Positions 1 through 9,401 of a DNA stretch of 35,242 nucleotides are shown here, one piece after another; the first letter of the stretch is position 1, and every line of letters starts with the position of its first letter. The notes under the pieces were generated by a model. That model did no database searches. It saw only the letters and a program-made list of their open reading frames with translations, and was not told the DNA's origin. The DNA comes from Hungatella sp. UBA3147 (GTDB taxonomy: Bacteria > Bacillota > Clostridia > Lachnospirales > Lachnospiraceae): positions 1-35,242 of the forward strand of contig DEYX01000260.1 of assembly GCA_002365025.1 (NCBI GenBank). Reading direction: 5' to 3'. A program made the position numbers and the translations under genes.

Positions 1-211
1 CTTCCACATGAGCTTGCAGACCTGCCTCCTGGATATGGGCCTGGGCCCTTAACAAGGGGCCCTTCCGCACATCCATGGCAATGGCATATTTTGCTTTTCC
101 TTCCTGTACCAGATGGATAGGAATATAACCATGATCCGTTCCAATATCTGCAACTGCGCTTCCTTCCGGAACAAAGGAAGCGATCGTTTCCAAACGCCTT
201 GATAACTTCAT
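1..211 (-). CDS. trmK: tRNA (adenine(22)-N1)-methyltransferase TrmK, N-terminal part
   Basis: Partial gene running off the left edge; about 70 codons are visible, beginning MKLSRRLETIASFVPEGS. The stretch VADIGTDHGYIPIHL is the SAM-binding motif I of the TrmK (YqfN) family, which methylates N1 of adenosine 22 in tRNA. The ATG lies about 22 bases after the rpoD stop codon, so it is probably cotranscribed with rpoD and dnaG, an order common in Firmicutes. The assignment rests on the N-terminal motif and the context; the catalytic half is outside the window. Confidence 0.85.
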   Translation of the reverse strand, partial: MKLSRRLETIASFVPEGSAVADIGTDHGYIPIHLVQEGKAKYAIAMDVRKGPLLRAQAHIQEAGLQAHVE

Positions 212-232
212 CTTAAACTCCGTCTTGTATCT

Positions 233-1438
233 TTAATCATCCAGATAGTCTTTAAGCTTCTTGCTTCTGCTGGGATGGCGCAGTTTTCGCAATGCTTTTG
301 CCTCTATCTGACGAATCCGTTCTCTCGTAACATTAAATTCTTTTCCTACCTCTTCTAAGGTTCTTGGCCGCCCGTCATCAAGTCCGAAACGCAGCTTTAA
401 GACCTTTTGCTCCCGTTCGGTCAGGGTGTCAAGCACCTCCATTAACTGTTCATGGAGCATGGTAAATGTGGCGGCATCGGCCGGAACAGCGACCTGCTCA
501 TCCTGAATAAAATCTCCAAGATGGCTGTCCTCTTCTTCTCCGATTGGTGTCTCTAAGGATACCGGTTCCTGGGATACCTTCATGATTTCTCTGACCCGGT
601 CGACCTGCATATCCGCTCTGGCCGCTATCTCCTCCGGCACCGGCTCTCTGCCCAACTCCTGTAAAAGCTGTCTGGACACACGAACCAGGCGGTTGATGGT
701 CTCCACCATATGAACCGGAATCCGGATGGTACGGGCCTGGTCCGCAATGGCGCGGGTGATGGCCTGTCTGATCCACCAGGTCGCATAAGTGCTGAACTTA
801 TAACCTTTCCGGTAATCAAACTTTTCCACAGCCTTAATAAGTCCTAAGTTTCCTTCCTGGATCAGATCTAAAAACTGCATTCCCCGCCCGACATAACGTT
901 TGGCAATGCTGACCACCAGACGCAGATTGGCCTCAGTCAGCCTCTGCTTTGCATCATCATCACCCAGCTCAATTCTCTTGGCGAGCTCAATTTCATCTTC
1001 ACTGGAAAGAAGAGGTACCTTGCCGATCTCCTTCAGATACATGCGGACCGGATCTTCCACACTGATACCTTCCGGAACAGATAAATCAATACTTTCCATA
1101 TCGATTTCTTCTTCATCCTCGATATCTTCTTCTATGAACAGATCCTCATCAAGATCCAGTTCCTCCCCGCCGATTTGAAGCACATCTACCTTATTGCTTT
1201 CCAGAAAATCATAAATCTGATCCAGCTTATCCGAGTCTAAGTTCTCTCCCACAAAAAAATCCAGAACCTCCTGGTTTTCCAGCACATTCCGTTTCTTTTT
1301 TGCAAGGAGAAGAAGCTGATTTAATTTTTCCTCAAATGCAGCGGCTGACTCCAAAGCCATAAGCTCTGCAGCCTGTTCCTCTTCCGTTTTTTTTGACCCC
1401 ACCATTTTATCTGCTGCCTTCTTCACATTCTCGTCCAT
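233..1438 (-). CDS. rpoD: RNA polymerase primary sigma factor (SigA/RpoD)
   Basis: Housekeeping sigma-70 factor that directs core RNA polymerase to -35/-10 promoters. An ATG six codons upstream (1456) is in frame, but it abuts the GGAAGG that would serve as ribosome binding site, so the start MDENVKKAADKM (1438, 401 aa) is preferred. Counting from the upstream ATG: residues 1-90 are the variable 1.1-like region, 96-124 a very acidic linker, 135-165 region 1.2 (DPVRMYLKEIGKVPLL), 174-240 region 2 with the -10 reading helix (FSTYATWWIRQAITRAI), 250-325 region 3, and 344-400 region 4 with the -35 helix-turn-helix (LEEVGKEFNVTRERIRQIE). All core regions are intact. It follows dnaG by a short gap, the classical macromolecular synthesis operon without rpsU. 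Confidence 0.98.
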   Translation of the reverse strand: MDENVKKAADKMVGSKKTEEEQAAELMALESAAAFEEKLNQLLLLAKKKRNVLENQEVLDFFVGENLDSDKLDQIYDFLESNKVDVLQIGGEELDLDEDLFIEEDIEDEEEIDMESIDLSVPEGISVEDPVRMYLKEIGKVPLLSSEDEIELAKRIELGDDDAKQRLTEANLRLVVSIAKRYVGRGMQFLDLIQEGNLGLIKAVEKFDYRKGYKFSTYATWWIRQAITRAIADQARTIRIPVHMVETINRLVRVSRQLLQELGREPVPEEIAARADMQVDRVREIMKVSQEPVSLETPIGEEEDSHLGDFIQDEQVAVPADAATFTMLHEQLMEVLDTLTEREQKVLKLRFGLDDGRPRTLEEVGKEFNVTRERIRQIEAKALRKLRHPSRSKKLKDYLDD

Positions 1439-1477
1439 GTTCTTCCATCCTTCCACAGCCTGCCTATAGTGTACACC

Positions 1478-3247
1478 CTAATCCAGCGAAATATGCAAAT
1501 CCTTTAACGCAGCCTGTTCCTTTATAATATTCTGCAGTTCCAAAATCCCCGCTGCATGACGGCTGGCATAATCCAGACTGTTTTTTTTCACTTTCATAAT
1601 TGTTTCCGAAAACGCCTTTTTTTGCTCTTCATTATCTAGGGACTCTTTTAAGCTCGCATGAAAAAGACCTGCGACTGCCCGGTATTGACCTTCATCATGA
1701 ATGAAATGATTTAAGATCTCGGCCGGATTCAATGTTCCGGCAGCGTGTCCGTCAAAAACCATCCGTGCCACCTTGTGATACAGTTCTTCTATAAAATCAT
1801 CAGGAGTAACAACTCCTTCAATCTTATCAAATAATAATGGATTTTCAATGAGCCAGGTGAGAAGCAGCCTTTGGGACTGCTTTACACCGTCTTCCTTTTC
1901 CTTTTTCCTCTGGTTTTTTAAGTTTCCCTCTTCTTCCCTCTGAGCTAAAACCGATGGTCCAAGAGAAACGCCCAAGCGGTTGACCAGACGTTTTAAATCA
2001 TCATAATTGATAAAATATTCCCTGGATACCGCCTCCAAATAATTCTCACGTTCCAGGGCTTCCGGGAATTCCAGAAGTTTCCTGGCCACCTGATTATAAA
2101 ATTCTGTTTTCTGCTCCGGATCATCCATTTTATAATTCTTTTTCAGTACATCAATTTCAAACAGGAAGCTGTTGCGGGCCTCATCGATCCGTTTACGGAA
2201 TTCTTCTGCTCCCTGATTCTTTATAAACTCATCCGGATCTTTATATGGCTGCATGTTAAGTACGCGAATGGAGATTCCCGCTTCCTTAAGAATGGGAATG
2301 GCACGGAGGGCAGCCTTAACGCCTGCGCCGTCGCTGTCATAGGTGAGAACCACTTTATCCGTATACCGTTTTAAAAGCTGGGCATGCTGGGTGGTAAATG
2401 CCGTTCCCAGAGAAGCCACTGCATTGGTAAAGCCGGCCTGGTGCATCGCGATCACATCCATGTAGCCCTCGCAGATCAATATGTACTTTTCCCGTGAAAG
2501 CCTGGCATAATTAAGACCATATAAATTCCGGCTTTTGTCAAAAAGCTTTGTCTCCGGCGAGTTTAAATACTTTGGCTCCCCGGCTCCCATGACCCTGCCG
2601 CCGAAACCAATGACCCGGTTGTTCACATCCATAATAGGAAACATGACCCGGTTCCAAAACTTATCATAGGTCCCCCGTTCCTCTATGGTCACCAGTCCGG
2701 TCTGCTTTAACAGACTATCGTCATATCCCTTGCCCTTCAAATACCGGTAAAGATCATCGCTGGTTTTATTGGAGTAGCCAAGCCCGAATCTTGTGATAGT
2801 CTCGTCACTTAACTGCCTGTCCCTTAAATAGAGGTAGCCGGTCTCACCCTGAGGCTTTTTAAGCTGGTAATAAAAGTAACTTGCGGCCAGCTTATTGATT
2901 TCCAAAAGAGTGGACCTAAGATCTTCCTGCTCTCTCGCCTCCTTGCTGTATTCTGCCGCAGGAAGCTTCACGCCTGAACGGTCTGCCAGAACTTTTAAGG
3001 CCTCAGAAAAGGAATAGTTTTCATATTCCATGATAAACGTCAATACATTTCCGCCTGCACCGCAGCCAAAGCAGTAGTACATCTGTTTAGCGGGAGATAC
3101 GGAAAAGGAAGGGGACTTTTCATTGTGAAAAGGACAGAGACCAAAATAATTGCTTCCCTTCTTCTGCAGCTTGACGTATCCCGAGATCACATCCACGATG
3201 TCATTCTTCATCCGGACCTCTTCAATTACTTCTTCCGAATATCGCAT
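1478..3247 (-). CDS. dnaG: DNA primase DnaG
   Basis: Makes RNA primers for chromosomal replication. The 589 aa are typical of bacterial primase. The N-terminal CHC2 zinc-binding domain has C38, H41, C59 and C62 (CPFH ... CFGC). The Toprim catalytic core has the EGYMDVI motif with E260 and a DSD acidic pair at 304-306. The C-terminal third (from about 440) is the variable helicase-binding region and follows a highly charged EEEGNLKNQRKKEKED linker. The start MRYSEEVIEEV matches the family's usual N-terminus; a GGAGAA lies about 12 bases upstream. Its stop is 39 bases from the preferred rpoD start, consistent with one operon. Confidence 0.97.
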   Translation of the reverse strand: MRYSEEVIEEVRMKNDIVDVISGYVKLQKKGSNYFGLCPFHNEKSPSFSVSPAKQMYYCFGCGAGGNVLTFIMEYENYSFSEALKVLADRSGVKLPAAEYSKEAREQEDLRSTLLEINKLAASYFYYQLKKPQGETGYLYLRDRQLSDETITRFGLGYSNKTSDDLYRYLKGKGYDDSLLKQTGLVTIEERGTYDKFWNRVMFPIMDVNNRVIGFGGRVMGAGEPKYLNSPETKLFDKSRNLYGLNYARLSREKYILICEGYMDVIAMHQAGFTNAVASLGTAFTTQHAQLLKRYTDKVVLTYDSDGAGVKAALRAIPILKEAGISIRVLNMQPYKDPDEFIKNQGAEEFRKRIDEARNSFLFEIDVLKKNYKMDDPEQKTEFYNQVARKLLEFPEALERENYLEAVSREYFINYDDLKRLVNRLGVSLGPSVLAQREEEGNLKNQRKKEKEDGVKQSQRLLLTWLIENPLLFDKIEGVVTPDDFIEELYHKVARMVFDGHAAGTLNPAEILNHFIHDEGQYRAVAGLFHASLKESLDNEEQKKAFSETIMKVKKNSLDYASRHAAGILELQNIIKEQAALKDLHISLD

Positions 3248-3340
3248 GAAGCTTCATTTCTCCTTTCCTCTTTTCAGGCCATGTATTTTGGCCATGAAGG
3301 TATACCCGCAGGGTGTTTCTCCTTTTCAGTTTCATTTGCT

Positions 3341-4351
3341 TTAAACCATTTTCCAGGCTTTTGGGACAAACAGCTCCTCAAATTTATCAATGGCAAATCT
3401 GTCACTCATACCTGCAATGTAATCGCAGACCGCCTGTTCCCGGCTTTCTTCCCCTTCCTCCATTAAGGTGCGGTATTCCTCCGCAAGCTTGTCCGGGTGT
3501 TCCATATAGTAATTAAAAAGCATGACGATGAGGTGTTGTGCTTTCCCTTCTTCTGCTTTTGGGATATCACTTTTATAAACGTTTTCAAACATCCAGGTGC
3601 GCAGCCCCTGCATGGCCTTCTCCATATCGGGAGACATTATGATCTCCGGCTTTCCATAGCTGTTGCGGATAATATCATGGATCAGATTGTTAAGTCTTTC
3701 ACGAACACTGTGACCCAAAACGCCTGTATAGCACTCCGGCAGATCCTCCTCCACAAACATCTTTGCCCTGATGGCATCGTCAATGTCATGGTTGATGTAG
3801 GCAATCTTATCCGACAGGCGGACAATGCCCCCTTCTAATGTGGAAGGGCGACCGCTGGTGCGGTGATTTAAGATTCCATCCCTGACCTCCCAGGTGAGGT
3901 TTAAGCCCATGCCATCTTTTTCCAAAACTTCTACTACCCGTACGCTTTGCTTATAATGGGCAAAGCCCTGGGAGCAGATCTTATTCAAAATTGCTTCCCC
4001 GGAATGGCCGAATGGGGTATGGCCCAGATCATGAGCCAAAGCTATGGCCTCTGTTAAGTCTTCGTTCATGCGCAGAGATTTTGCTATGGTTCTGGCTATC
4101 TGGGATACTTCCAGGGTATGAGTCAGTCTGGTTCTGTAGTGATCCCCTTCCGGGGCCAGAAAAACCTGGGTTTTATGTTTCAGCCTGCGAAATGCCTTGC
4201 AGTGAATGATCCGGTCCCGGTCCCGTTGGTAGGCAGTCCGGATATCACAAGCGTCCTCTTCCCGCTCTCTTCCTTTACTGTTCTTACTGAAAGCGGCATA
4301 AGGACTTAAATATGCTTCCTCCCATTGTTCAGTGGATTCCCTGATATTCAT
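3341..4351 (-). CDS. dgt: deoxyguanosinetriphosphate triphosphohydrolase-like HD-domain protein
   Basis: HD-superfamily dNTP triphosphohydrolase of the Dgt/YfbR-like group, expected to cut dGTP or other dNTPs to the deoxynucleoside and triphosphate. Numbered from MNIRESTEQW: H78 (THTLEVSQ), H107-D108 (AHDLGHTPFGH) and D181 (LSDKIAYINHD) form the metal site, with R54, R55 and the Q-V-F-L-A-P segment typical of the family. An upstream ATG at 4372 would add seven residues but its codons contain the AAGGA ribosome binding site nine bases before 4351, so 4351 (336 aa) is preferred. The neighbouring dnaG and rpoD suggest a role in nucleotide pool control around replication. Substrate specificity cannot be read from sequence. 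Confidence 0.92.
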   Translation of the reverse strand: MNIRESTEQWEEAYLSPYAAFSKNSKGREREEDACDIRTAYQRDRDRIIHCKAFRRLKHKTQVFLAPEGDHYRTRLTHTLEVSQIARTIAKSLRMNEDLTEAIALAHDLGHTPFGHSGEAILNKICSQGFAHYKQSVRVVEVLEKDGMGLNLTWEVRDGILNHRTSGRPSTLEGGIVRLSDKIAYINHDIDDAIRAKMFVEEDLPECYTGVLGHSVRERLNNLIHDIIRNSYGKPEIIMSPDMEKAMQGLRTWMFENVYKSDIPKAEEGKAQHLIVMLFNYYMEHPDKLAEEYRTLMEEGEESREQAVCDYIAGMSDRFAIDKFEELFVPKAWKMV

Positions 4352-4439
4352 ACAATCACATCCTTCGCCCAAAGTTATGGTACATTATATCATATTTTCA
4401 GAAATTATAACACCCTATATTAAAATAATTGCATTTCCG

Positions 4440-5270
4440 TTATCTGCCTGCATCCAGGTGTTTCCTGTATTCACTGGGAATACAGCCATACCGCTTCTTA
4501 AATGCCTTGGAAAAGGCCCTGCTGTCCGGAAATCCATGCTTCATGGCGATCTCACCGATCTCACCGCCGGTCCCTACCAGTTCCCGGACCGCATACTTGA
4601 CACGCAGGTCAATAAGATAGGTGCGGTAATTGACCTGCGCATATTTTTGAAAGATTCTGGACAAGTAGGTAGGACTGAAGCCAAATCGCCCTGCCACCTC
4701 GTCAAGCTTTAAGTCCTGGTCATAATTTTCTCTCATATACTGAGTCACTTTTGACAGCTTGTCGAGCTGCTTTTTCTGGCGGATGACCTCCTTATCCATG
4801 GTCTCCGCCTTAAATTCCGTAACCAAAAGATACAGAAGTTCATAGAACAGGCTTTTTACCTTCAGGCTATAACCATATTCCTGTTCCTCATATATGGAAA
4901 ACATGGAAATCACCAGCTGCGTCAGTCTCTTATTTTGAACCTCATCTTTTTTCTCAAAATTCACATAATTTTCTTCTCCCATATACTCCTCAAAGGTTTC
5001 CGCCGGTATTTGAAGAACTATGGTGATATTAGGATTTGGGCATTCAATGGAATGGACTTCGTTAGAATTGACCAGCACAAAATCCTGTTTTTCAAGGGAT
5101 AGGTGGCTGTTGTTGATATAAAAATCAATCCTGCCTTCCTGAACCAGAAAAATCTCAACGGAGTGGTGCCAGTGTTTCGTGACCTTGTAATTTCCATCTC
5201 TCCCCTCAAAAATAAACAGTCGGAATGGCAAATCATCATTGGGAATGACCAGTTCATGTCTGACTTCCAT
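4440..5270 (-). CDS. AraC-family transcriptional regulator with cupin sensor domain
   Basis: A 276 aa one-component regulator. The first 90 residues fit an AraC-type cupin ligand-binding fold (HWHHSVEIFLVQEGRIDFYINN, then FVLVNSNEVHSIECPN). The last 100 residues carry the two helix-turn-helix motifs of AraC/XylS proteins (LKLDEVAGRFGFSPTYLSRIFQKYAQVNYRTYL and GEIGEIAMKHGFPDSRAFSKAFKKRYGCIPSEYR). The reading frame is open upstream to a TTG at 5285, but the sequence there is the ribosome binding site (GGGGAGGTG, five bases from the ATG at 5270). Such proteins usually control sugar uptake or catabolism genes; no obvious target adjoins it, so its effector is unknown. Confidence 0.93.
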   Translation of the reverse strand: MEVRHELVIPNDDLPFRLFIFEGRDGNYKVTKHWHHSVEIFLVQEGRIDFYINNSHLSLEKQDFVLVNSNEVHSIECPNPNITIVLQIPAETFEEYMGEENYVNFEKKDEVQNKRLTQLVISMFSIYEEQEYGYSLKVKSLFYELLYLLVTEFKAETMDKEVIRQKKQLDKLSKVTQYMRENYDQDLKLDEVAGRFGFSPTYLSRIFQKYAQVNYRTYLIDLRVKYAVRELVGTGGEIGEIAMKHGFPDSRAFSKAFKKRYGCIPSEYRKHLDAGR

Positions 5271-5364
5271 TTTACACCTCCCCAAAAGTACTGATTCTAT
5301 TATAAATCATTTTGTATATTTTTCCAATGGCTTTTCATCTTCCTGTCAGGGTGTTCTTCCCATG

Positions 5365-7068
5365 TTATACAGGAAGGCTGTCGCTCACGCATAAAGCGCC
5401 GTATCCAAGCTCAGGATTGGGATATTTTGTAATTCCGGGCAGAGGCCTGGCACCGCGAATAAAATAAGCCTTAACCTTTTCTCCGAACAAAAACGGATCC
5501 CTTCCATCCACAATTCCCCACTGCATCAAAAGGGCGGCGCTGCCGGTGACAAAAGGAGTTGCAAAGGACGTACCTGTTACCGACTCATATCCGCCTCCGG
5601 CCCTTGCCGCAATGATCCCCACTCCGGGAGCAGCCAGATCCGGTTTTACCAGATTGGTTCTTCTTGTAAATCCTCTGCCGGAAAAATCCGCATAAGACTG
5701 ATAAGTATCATCATAAGCCCCCACGGAAATGACCTTGTTGGCCGTTGATGGAATGGTCAAAGTGGTTTCAGGCGTGGCTCTTAAAAACCTGGTAGTCTCA
5801 CTCAGCACTCCGGCGGACGGGAGCCAGAGATCGTATTTGCCTTCCACGATCTGTCTGGGGGTTAAGCGGAATTTCCATATCCCGCTGTCGATATAGGTAT
5901 CGAGGGGAAGGAAATCCATATAAACTTCCTGTGCCACACTGTAAGGTCCGGGCTTCCCATAGTACAGCAGAATCCTTGTATTTCCATAGTTTATGGTTTG
6001 AGGTCCCAGGCTGCTGCTGATGGGTCCGATCACCACTCCGGAAGGTGTTATAATGCTGATGTCAAATAAATCCGCATAAGATTTCCATAACTGTACACTG
6101 AAGCTTCGCTGGTATTGTCCCACACTCAGCTCAATTTCCTCGGGACTTGACATTGTCAGGGTTCCGGAAATATGGCCGCCAGCCACCCCTTCGTTACCTG
6201 TTCCTACCACAATCACGGTCTTCCCGTAATTGGATAAATCATCAAGAAATGTCTCTAAAAGGCTGGTGCCGTCATGGGATCCATAAGTATTGCCAAAGCT
6301 TAAGTTAATGGCGAGGGGCATCTGCATACTTACCGCTTGTTGTACTGCAAAATTGACCGCACGCATAAGTTCTGTTGTCCTGGGAAACCCGCCTTCCTGA
6401 GGAACTCCAAGCTTTACAACTAAAAGCGGGCTTTCAAAAGCGATTCCCCGGTATTGTCCCCGGTTTTCCCTTCCGTTTCCGGCCGCTATGGATGCCACGG
6501 CCGTGCCATGGCCGGAGATATCTACGCTTGGAACCAGCTTTCTGGCCTCTGTCCTGCTTCCGGTAGCCAGGGCGGCATTGATTTCTTCTGCAGTGAACAC
6601 CCGGTCCAGTGTCTGATCCCACAGCGCTACGATCCTGGTCGTACCGTCATCATTCCGGAAATCAGCGTGGTAATAATCAATCCCCGAATCAATGATGGCT
6701 ACCAAAACTCCCCTTCCGGTAAGAGGATTGCTTCCCTGCTGGACCAGATTGACACAAGAGGCCGACTTTGCCTGGTTGATGGCAAAAAACAGCCTCTTTG
6801 GTTTTTCAACATATTCGATTTGAGGCAAAGCACTTAACTGGTCAATAAGGGATTCCGGTACTGTAAGTATGGAGTATTCGTTTACCATTTGCTCTACCCG
6901 GATTCCAATAAGGGAAAGATTGCTTATATCTCCGGAATGCTTAACGATCACATCCCATGTTTTTTCCTCGGGATTATATCCTACATTTAAATTGCCTGAT
7001 TTTTCACGCTCTTCAGGAGTTGCGCTGAGGGCAAGATTTAACAGGACTTCCAGCTTTTGATCTTGCAT
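5365..7068 (-). CDS. S8 family serine peptidase, Csp-like subtilase without signal peptide
   Basis: A 567 aa subtilisin-fold protease with a complete catalytic set: D127 (IIDSGID), H187 (DISGHGTAVAS), oxyanion N292 (GTGNEG) and S501 (GTSFATP). Residues 1-95 look like a propeptide domain, and about 295-440 form an insertion rich in beta strands, both features of the clostridial Csp/CspB group. No signal peptide or membrane helix is visible, so it would be made in the cytoplasm. AGGA lies eight bases before the ATG. Csp proteases in clostridia activate the cortex hydrolase SleC at germination, but Csp-like paralogues also occur without that role. It lies 47 bases downstream of the spoIID-like gene in the same direction. 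Confidence 0.93.
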   Translation of the reverse strand: MQDQKLEVLLNLALSATPEEREKSGNLNVGYNPEEKTWDVIVKHSGDISNLSLIGIRVEQMVNEYSILTVPESLIDQLSALPQIEYVEKPKRLFFAINQAKSASCVNLVQQGSNPLTGRGVLVAIIDSGIDYYHADFRNDDGTTRIVALWDQTLDRVFTAEEINAALATGSRTEARKLVPSVDISGHGTAVASIAAGNGRENRGQYRGIAFESPLLVVKLGVPQEGGFPRTTELMRAVNFAVQQAVSMQMPLAINLSFGNTYGSHDGTSLLETFLDDLSNYGKTVIVVGTGNEGVAGGHISGTLTMSSPEEIELSVGQYQRSFSVQLWKSYADLFDISIITPSGVVIGPISSSLGPQTINYGNTRILLYYGKPGPYSVAQEVYMDFLPLDTYIDSGIWKFRLTPRQIVEGKYDLWLPSAGVLSETTRFLRATPETTLTIPSTANKVISVGAYDDTYQSYADFSGRGFTRRTNLVKPDLAAPGVGIIAARAGGGYESVTGTSFATPFVTGSAALLMQWGIVDGRDPFLFGEKVKAYFIRGARPLPGITKYPNPELGYGALCVSDSLPV

Positions 7069-7115
7069 ACGACATTCCTGTGTTTTTTTATCATCCTACG
7101 CTGGAACTGTCATTC

Positions 7116-9392
7116 TCATTCCTTACTCTGCTCTGCTTCCCGCACTTCCGTGTCGTGATAGAAGAATTTCAGGATATCCTCAAAGTTCTTTCCGCTCTTT
7201 GCCATGGCCTGAGCCCCATTCTGGCTCATTCCAACACCATGCCCAAAGCCTCCCCCGTAGATATGAAAGGTTGTAATGTTATTGTCATCAACGCCCTGAT
7301 TTTCTATTGCAATATAGGCACTGGGAAGGGAGTCAAAATTCTTCATGAGCGTACCATCAAGCTTTGTAATGGTCATATATTTATTTCCAAGCTTTGCCCT
7401 TACCTGTCCTTCCCCATTGATGGTCATGACGCCGTCGGATCCTTCGACCCTTAGTTTTTTAACAATTCCGCCCACTCCACGTTCTGTTACAGTAATGTTA
7501 AGGATCGATCCTACTTCGGTGATCTCTTCCTCCAGCTGCCGGTTCGTGACGGTGGTTTCCCATCGGTACATGGGGAATCCTGAATCAAAGGCCGGATAAT
7601 CTTTTTTCTTTATAAATTCATCAAAATCAGAATTTGTAGACAGATTTAATACTCCCCTGCTATCCTGAAGAAGACTGCCATCCAGATAGGGAAACCCAGC
7701 CGGATCGCCTCCCCATATGCTCCCGTCGGTTGTATGTCCGCAAGAGGTTGAGAAATAAAAGGCCTCAATAGGTTTATCATTATAAAACAACAGCTTTCCA
7801 TAAGTCTCACGTACCGCTTCTTCTGTTTTTGATGCGGACTGCAGATTGTTATAAACCTGGAATCTGGTGCTGTCATCCACATGGGCTCCGTATTTGCTGT
7901 AAGTGTTGCTCTGGATCTGACGGAACGCATAGGTTCTGGCACAGACAGCCTGAGCTTTTAAGGCTTCCTTTTCATAGCTGTCAGGCATCTCACTGGGAAC
8001 AACCTTTGTCAGATAATCCTCCAGGTACAACTCATTGACTAAAAGCAGCCCATCGGCTTCCTTACGTATCTCAATCGTTCCGTCATAGACCGGGGTGCCA
8101 TAGGACCTCTGGATGGAATTAACGGAAATAGAGTCTCCTTTTTCTAAAGGTGCGATTACAATCCGTCCATCCTTTAGCCGCTCATCTGAGGTATCAATAA
8201 TCACTTCTGCCTTGGGAGGCACTTTTACCGCCTTCTCGCCATAGGTCAATAACAGGCCGCTTTCAGCAGACAAGGTTACAGACGGATGAAAGATCGATTG
8301 GAAATTGGTGGACATCAAAAGGACACGAATGCTCTTTGCATCAAATTCCCTTACCAGCAAGGCAGCACATATCCTGCCATGGGCAACAACAAAATCCTGT
8401 ATATCATATCCCACCAGAATATCGGAGACACTGCGTTCTTCAAACTGACCGTATAACCGGTATACTTTAAAATCTTTATCCAGTTTTAAGCTGCCATACC
8501 CCTCAACCTCAATAGAATCATCCTTCACCGCGAGAACCTTTCCCGATATCTTCTTTTTCTTCAAGGTAACCTTTTGAAGGCTTCCTCTTTTTAAACTGAT
8601 ATCCGCAATATTATTGGCAAAATCCTCCGGCTGCCCCAAAGAGGCCTCAAGGGGGAAGGTACGCTCCACTGACCCAAAGTATACACCGAACGTTCCTCCC
8701 GTTCCTGTGGTCAGCCAGACATTTTTATAGGTTATGGAATCTGTCACTGCTTCTTTTAATGCAATGATCTCATTGCCCTTTACCAGGAGCTTTAACTCCC
8801 AGTCTATGTAAGAATCCAGGCTGATGCCCTCAAATTGAAAATTCCCTTCACTGGTATAGGCAGTCCAGGCTGCAGCAGTTTTTACATTGGTAGGAGTGCC
8901 ATAAAGAAACACGTCAAGCACCCTGATCGTGCCTTCTTTATCCAGTGCCTGCCTCAATTCTTCATACAAATACCACCATTCATCAGCAGGAAGCTTCTTA
9001 TTTTGTTTTTTGCCGCTTTCATGGATCTTCTTTCCTGATCCGGGAACCAGAGCTTCCGCCAGGCTTTCCGCCTCTTTGTAGGTCAAAAAGCCTTCCGCAG
9101 TATCACTTTTTGCCGGAATATCATGGGGGTCAAGATAACCGCCTGCATACAGGTAATTCATGTATTTCACATACCAGTTATTCTGTTCCTTTTCCGGAAA
9201 GTATTCCTGGCTATGTTCCTTCAGCATTTTTTCACAGTTTTCTCTATCGGTAAGAAGAAGAGCAGCTGACTTATATGCTACCCCCCTTGATATTCCCTCC
9301 GGTTCCGGTTCACTTACCAGAATAATAATAATGAGAATCAAAACCAAAAGAGGAATACCGACTATAAATCCGATAAATGTCTTTTTATTCAT
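7116..9392 (-). CDS. SpoIID/LytB-domain protein with long N-terminal extension
   Basis: A 758 aa membrane-anchored protein. Residues 7-26 are a single hydrophobic anchor (IGFIVGIPLLVLILIIIILV). Residues 40-430 are an extension I do not recognise, with beta-rich segments. The SpoIID domain spans about 440-745: VVPSEMP holds the glutamate (E468) equivalent to the catalytic residue of SpoIID lytic transglycosylases, C551 and H553 (STSCGH) lie where the zinc-site residues are expected, and FGHGVGMSQNGAQAMAKSG is the C-terminal family signature. Likely an extracytoplasmic peptidoglycan-cleaving enzyme in sporulation or wall remodelling. It is far longer than classical SpoIID (about 340 aa), so it is probably a paralogue and not SpoIID itself. 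GAGGAG precedes the ATG. Confidence 0.88.
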   Translation of the reverse strand: MNKKTFIGFIVGIPLLVLILIIIILVSEPEPEGISRGVAYKSAALLLTDRENCEKMLKEHSQEYFPEKEQNNWYVKYMNYLYAGGYLDPHDIPAKSDTAEGFLTYKEAESLAEALVPGSGKKIHESGKKQNKKLPADEWWYLYEELRQALDKEGTIRVLDVFLYGTPTNVKTAAAWTAYTSEGNFQFEGISLDSYIDWELKLLVKGNEIIALKEAVTDSITYKNVWLTTGTGGTFGVYFGSVERTFPLEASLGQPEDFANNIADISLKRGSLQKVTLKKKKISGKVLAVKDDSIEVEGYGSLKLDKDFKVYRLYGQFEERSVSDILVGYDIQDFVVAHGRICAALLVREFDAKSIRVLLMSTNFQSIFHPSVTLSAESGLLLTYGEKAVKVPPKAEVIIDTSDERLKDGRIVIAPLEKGDSISVNSIQRSYGTPVYDGTIEIRKEADGLLLVNELYLEDYLTKVVPSEMPDSYEKEALKAQAVCARTYAFRQIQSNTYSKYGAHVDDSTRFQVYNNLQSASKTEEAVRETYGKLLFYNDKPIEAFYFSTSCGHTTDGSIWGGDPAGFPYLDGSLLQDSRGVLNLSTNSDFDEFIKKKDYPAFDSGFPMYRWETTVTNRQLEEEITEVGSILNITVTERGVGGIVKKLRVEGSDGVMTINGEGQVRAKLGNKYMTITKLDGTLMKNFDSLPSAYIAIENQGVDDNNITTFHIYGGGFGHGVGMSQNGAQAMAKSGKNFEDILKFFYHDTEVREAEQSKE

Positions 9393-9401
9393 GCGCTCCT
9401 C

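Noticed and set aside
498..1178. Long open frames overlapping rpoD in other frames and on the plus strand
   Set aside because: They have low-complexity serine- or glycine-rich translations, no ribosome sites and lie within a well-conserved gene; they mirror its codon use.
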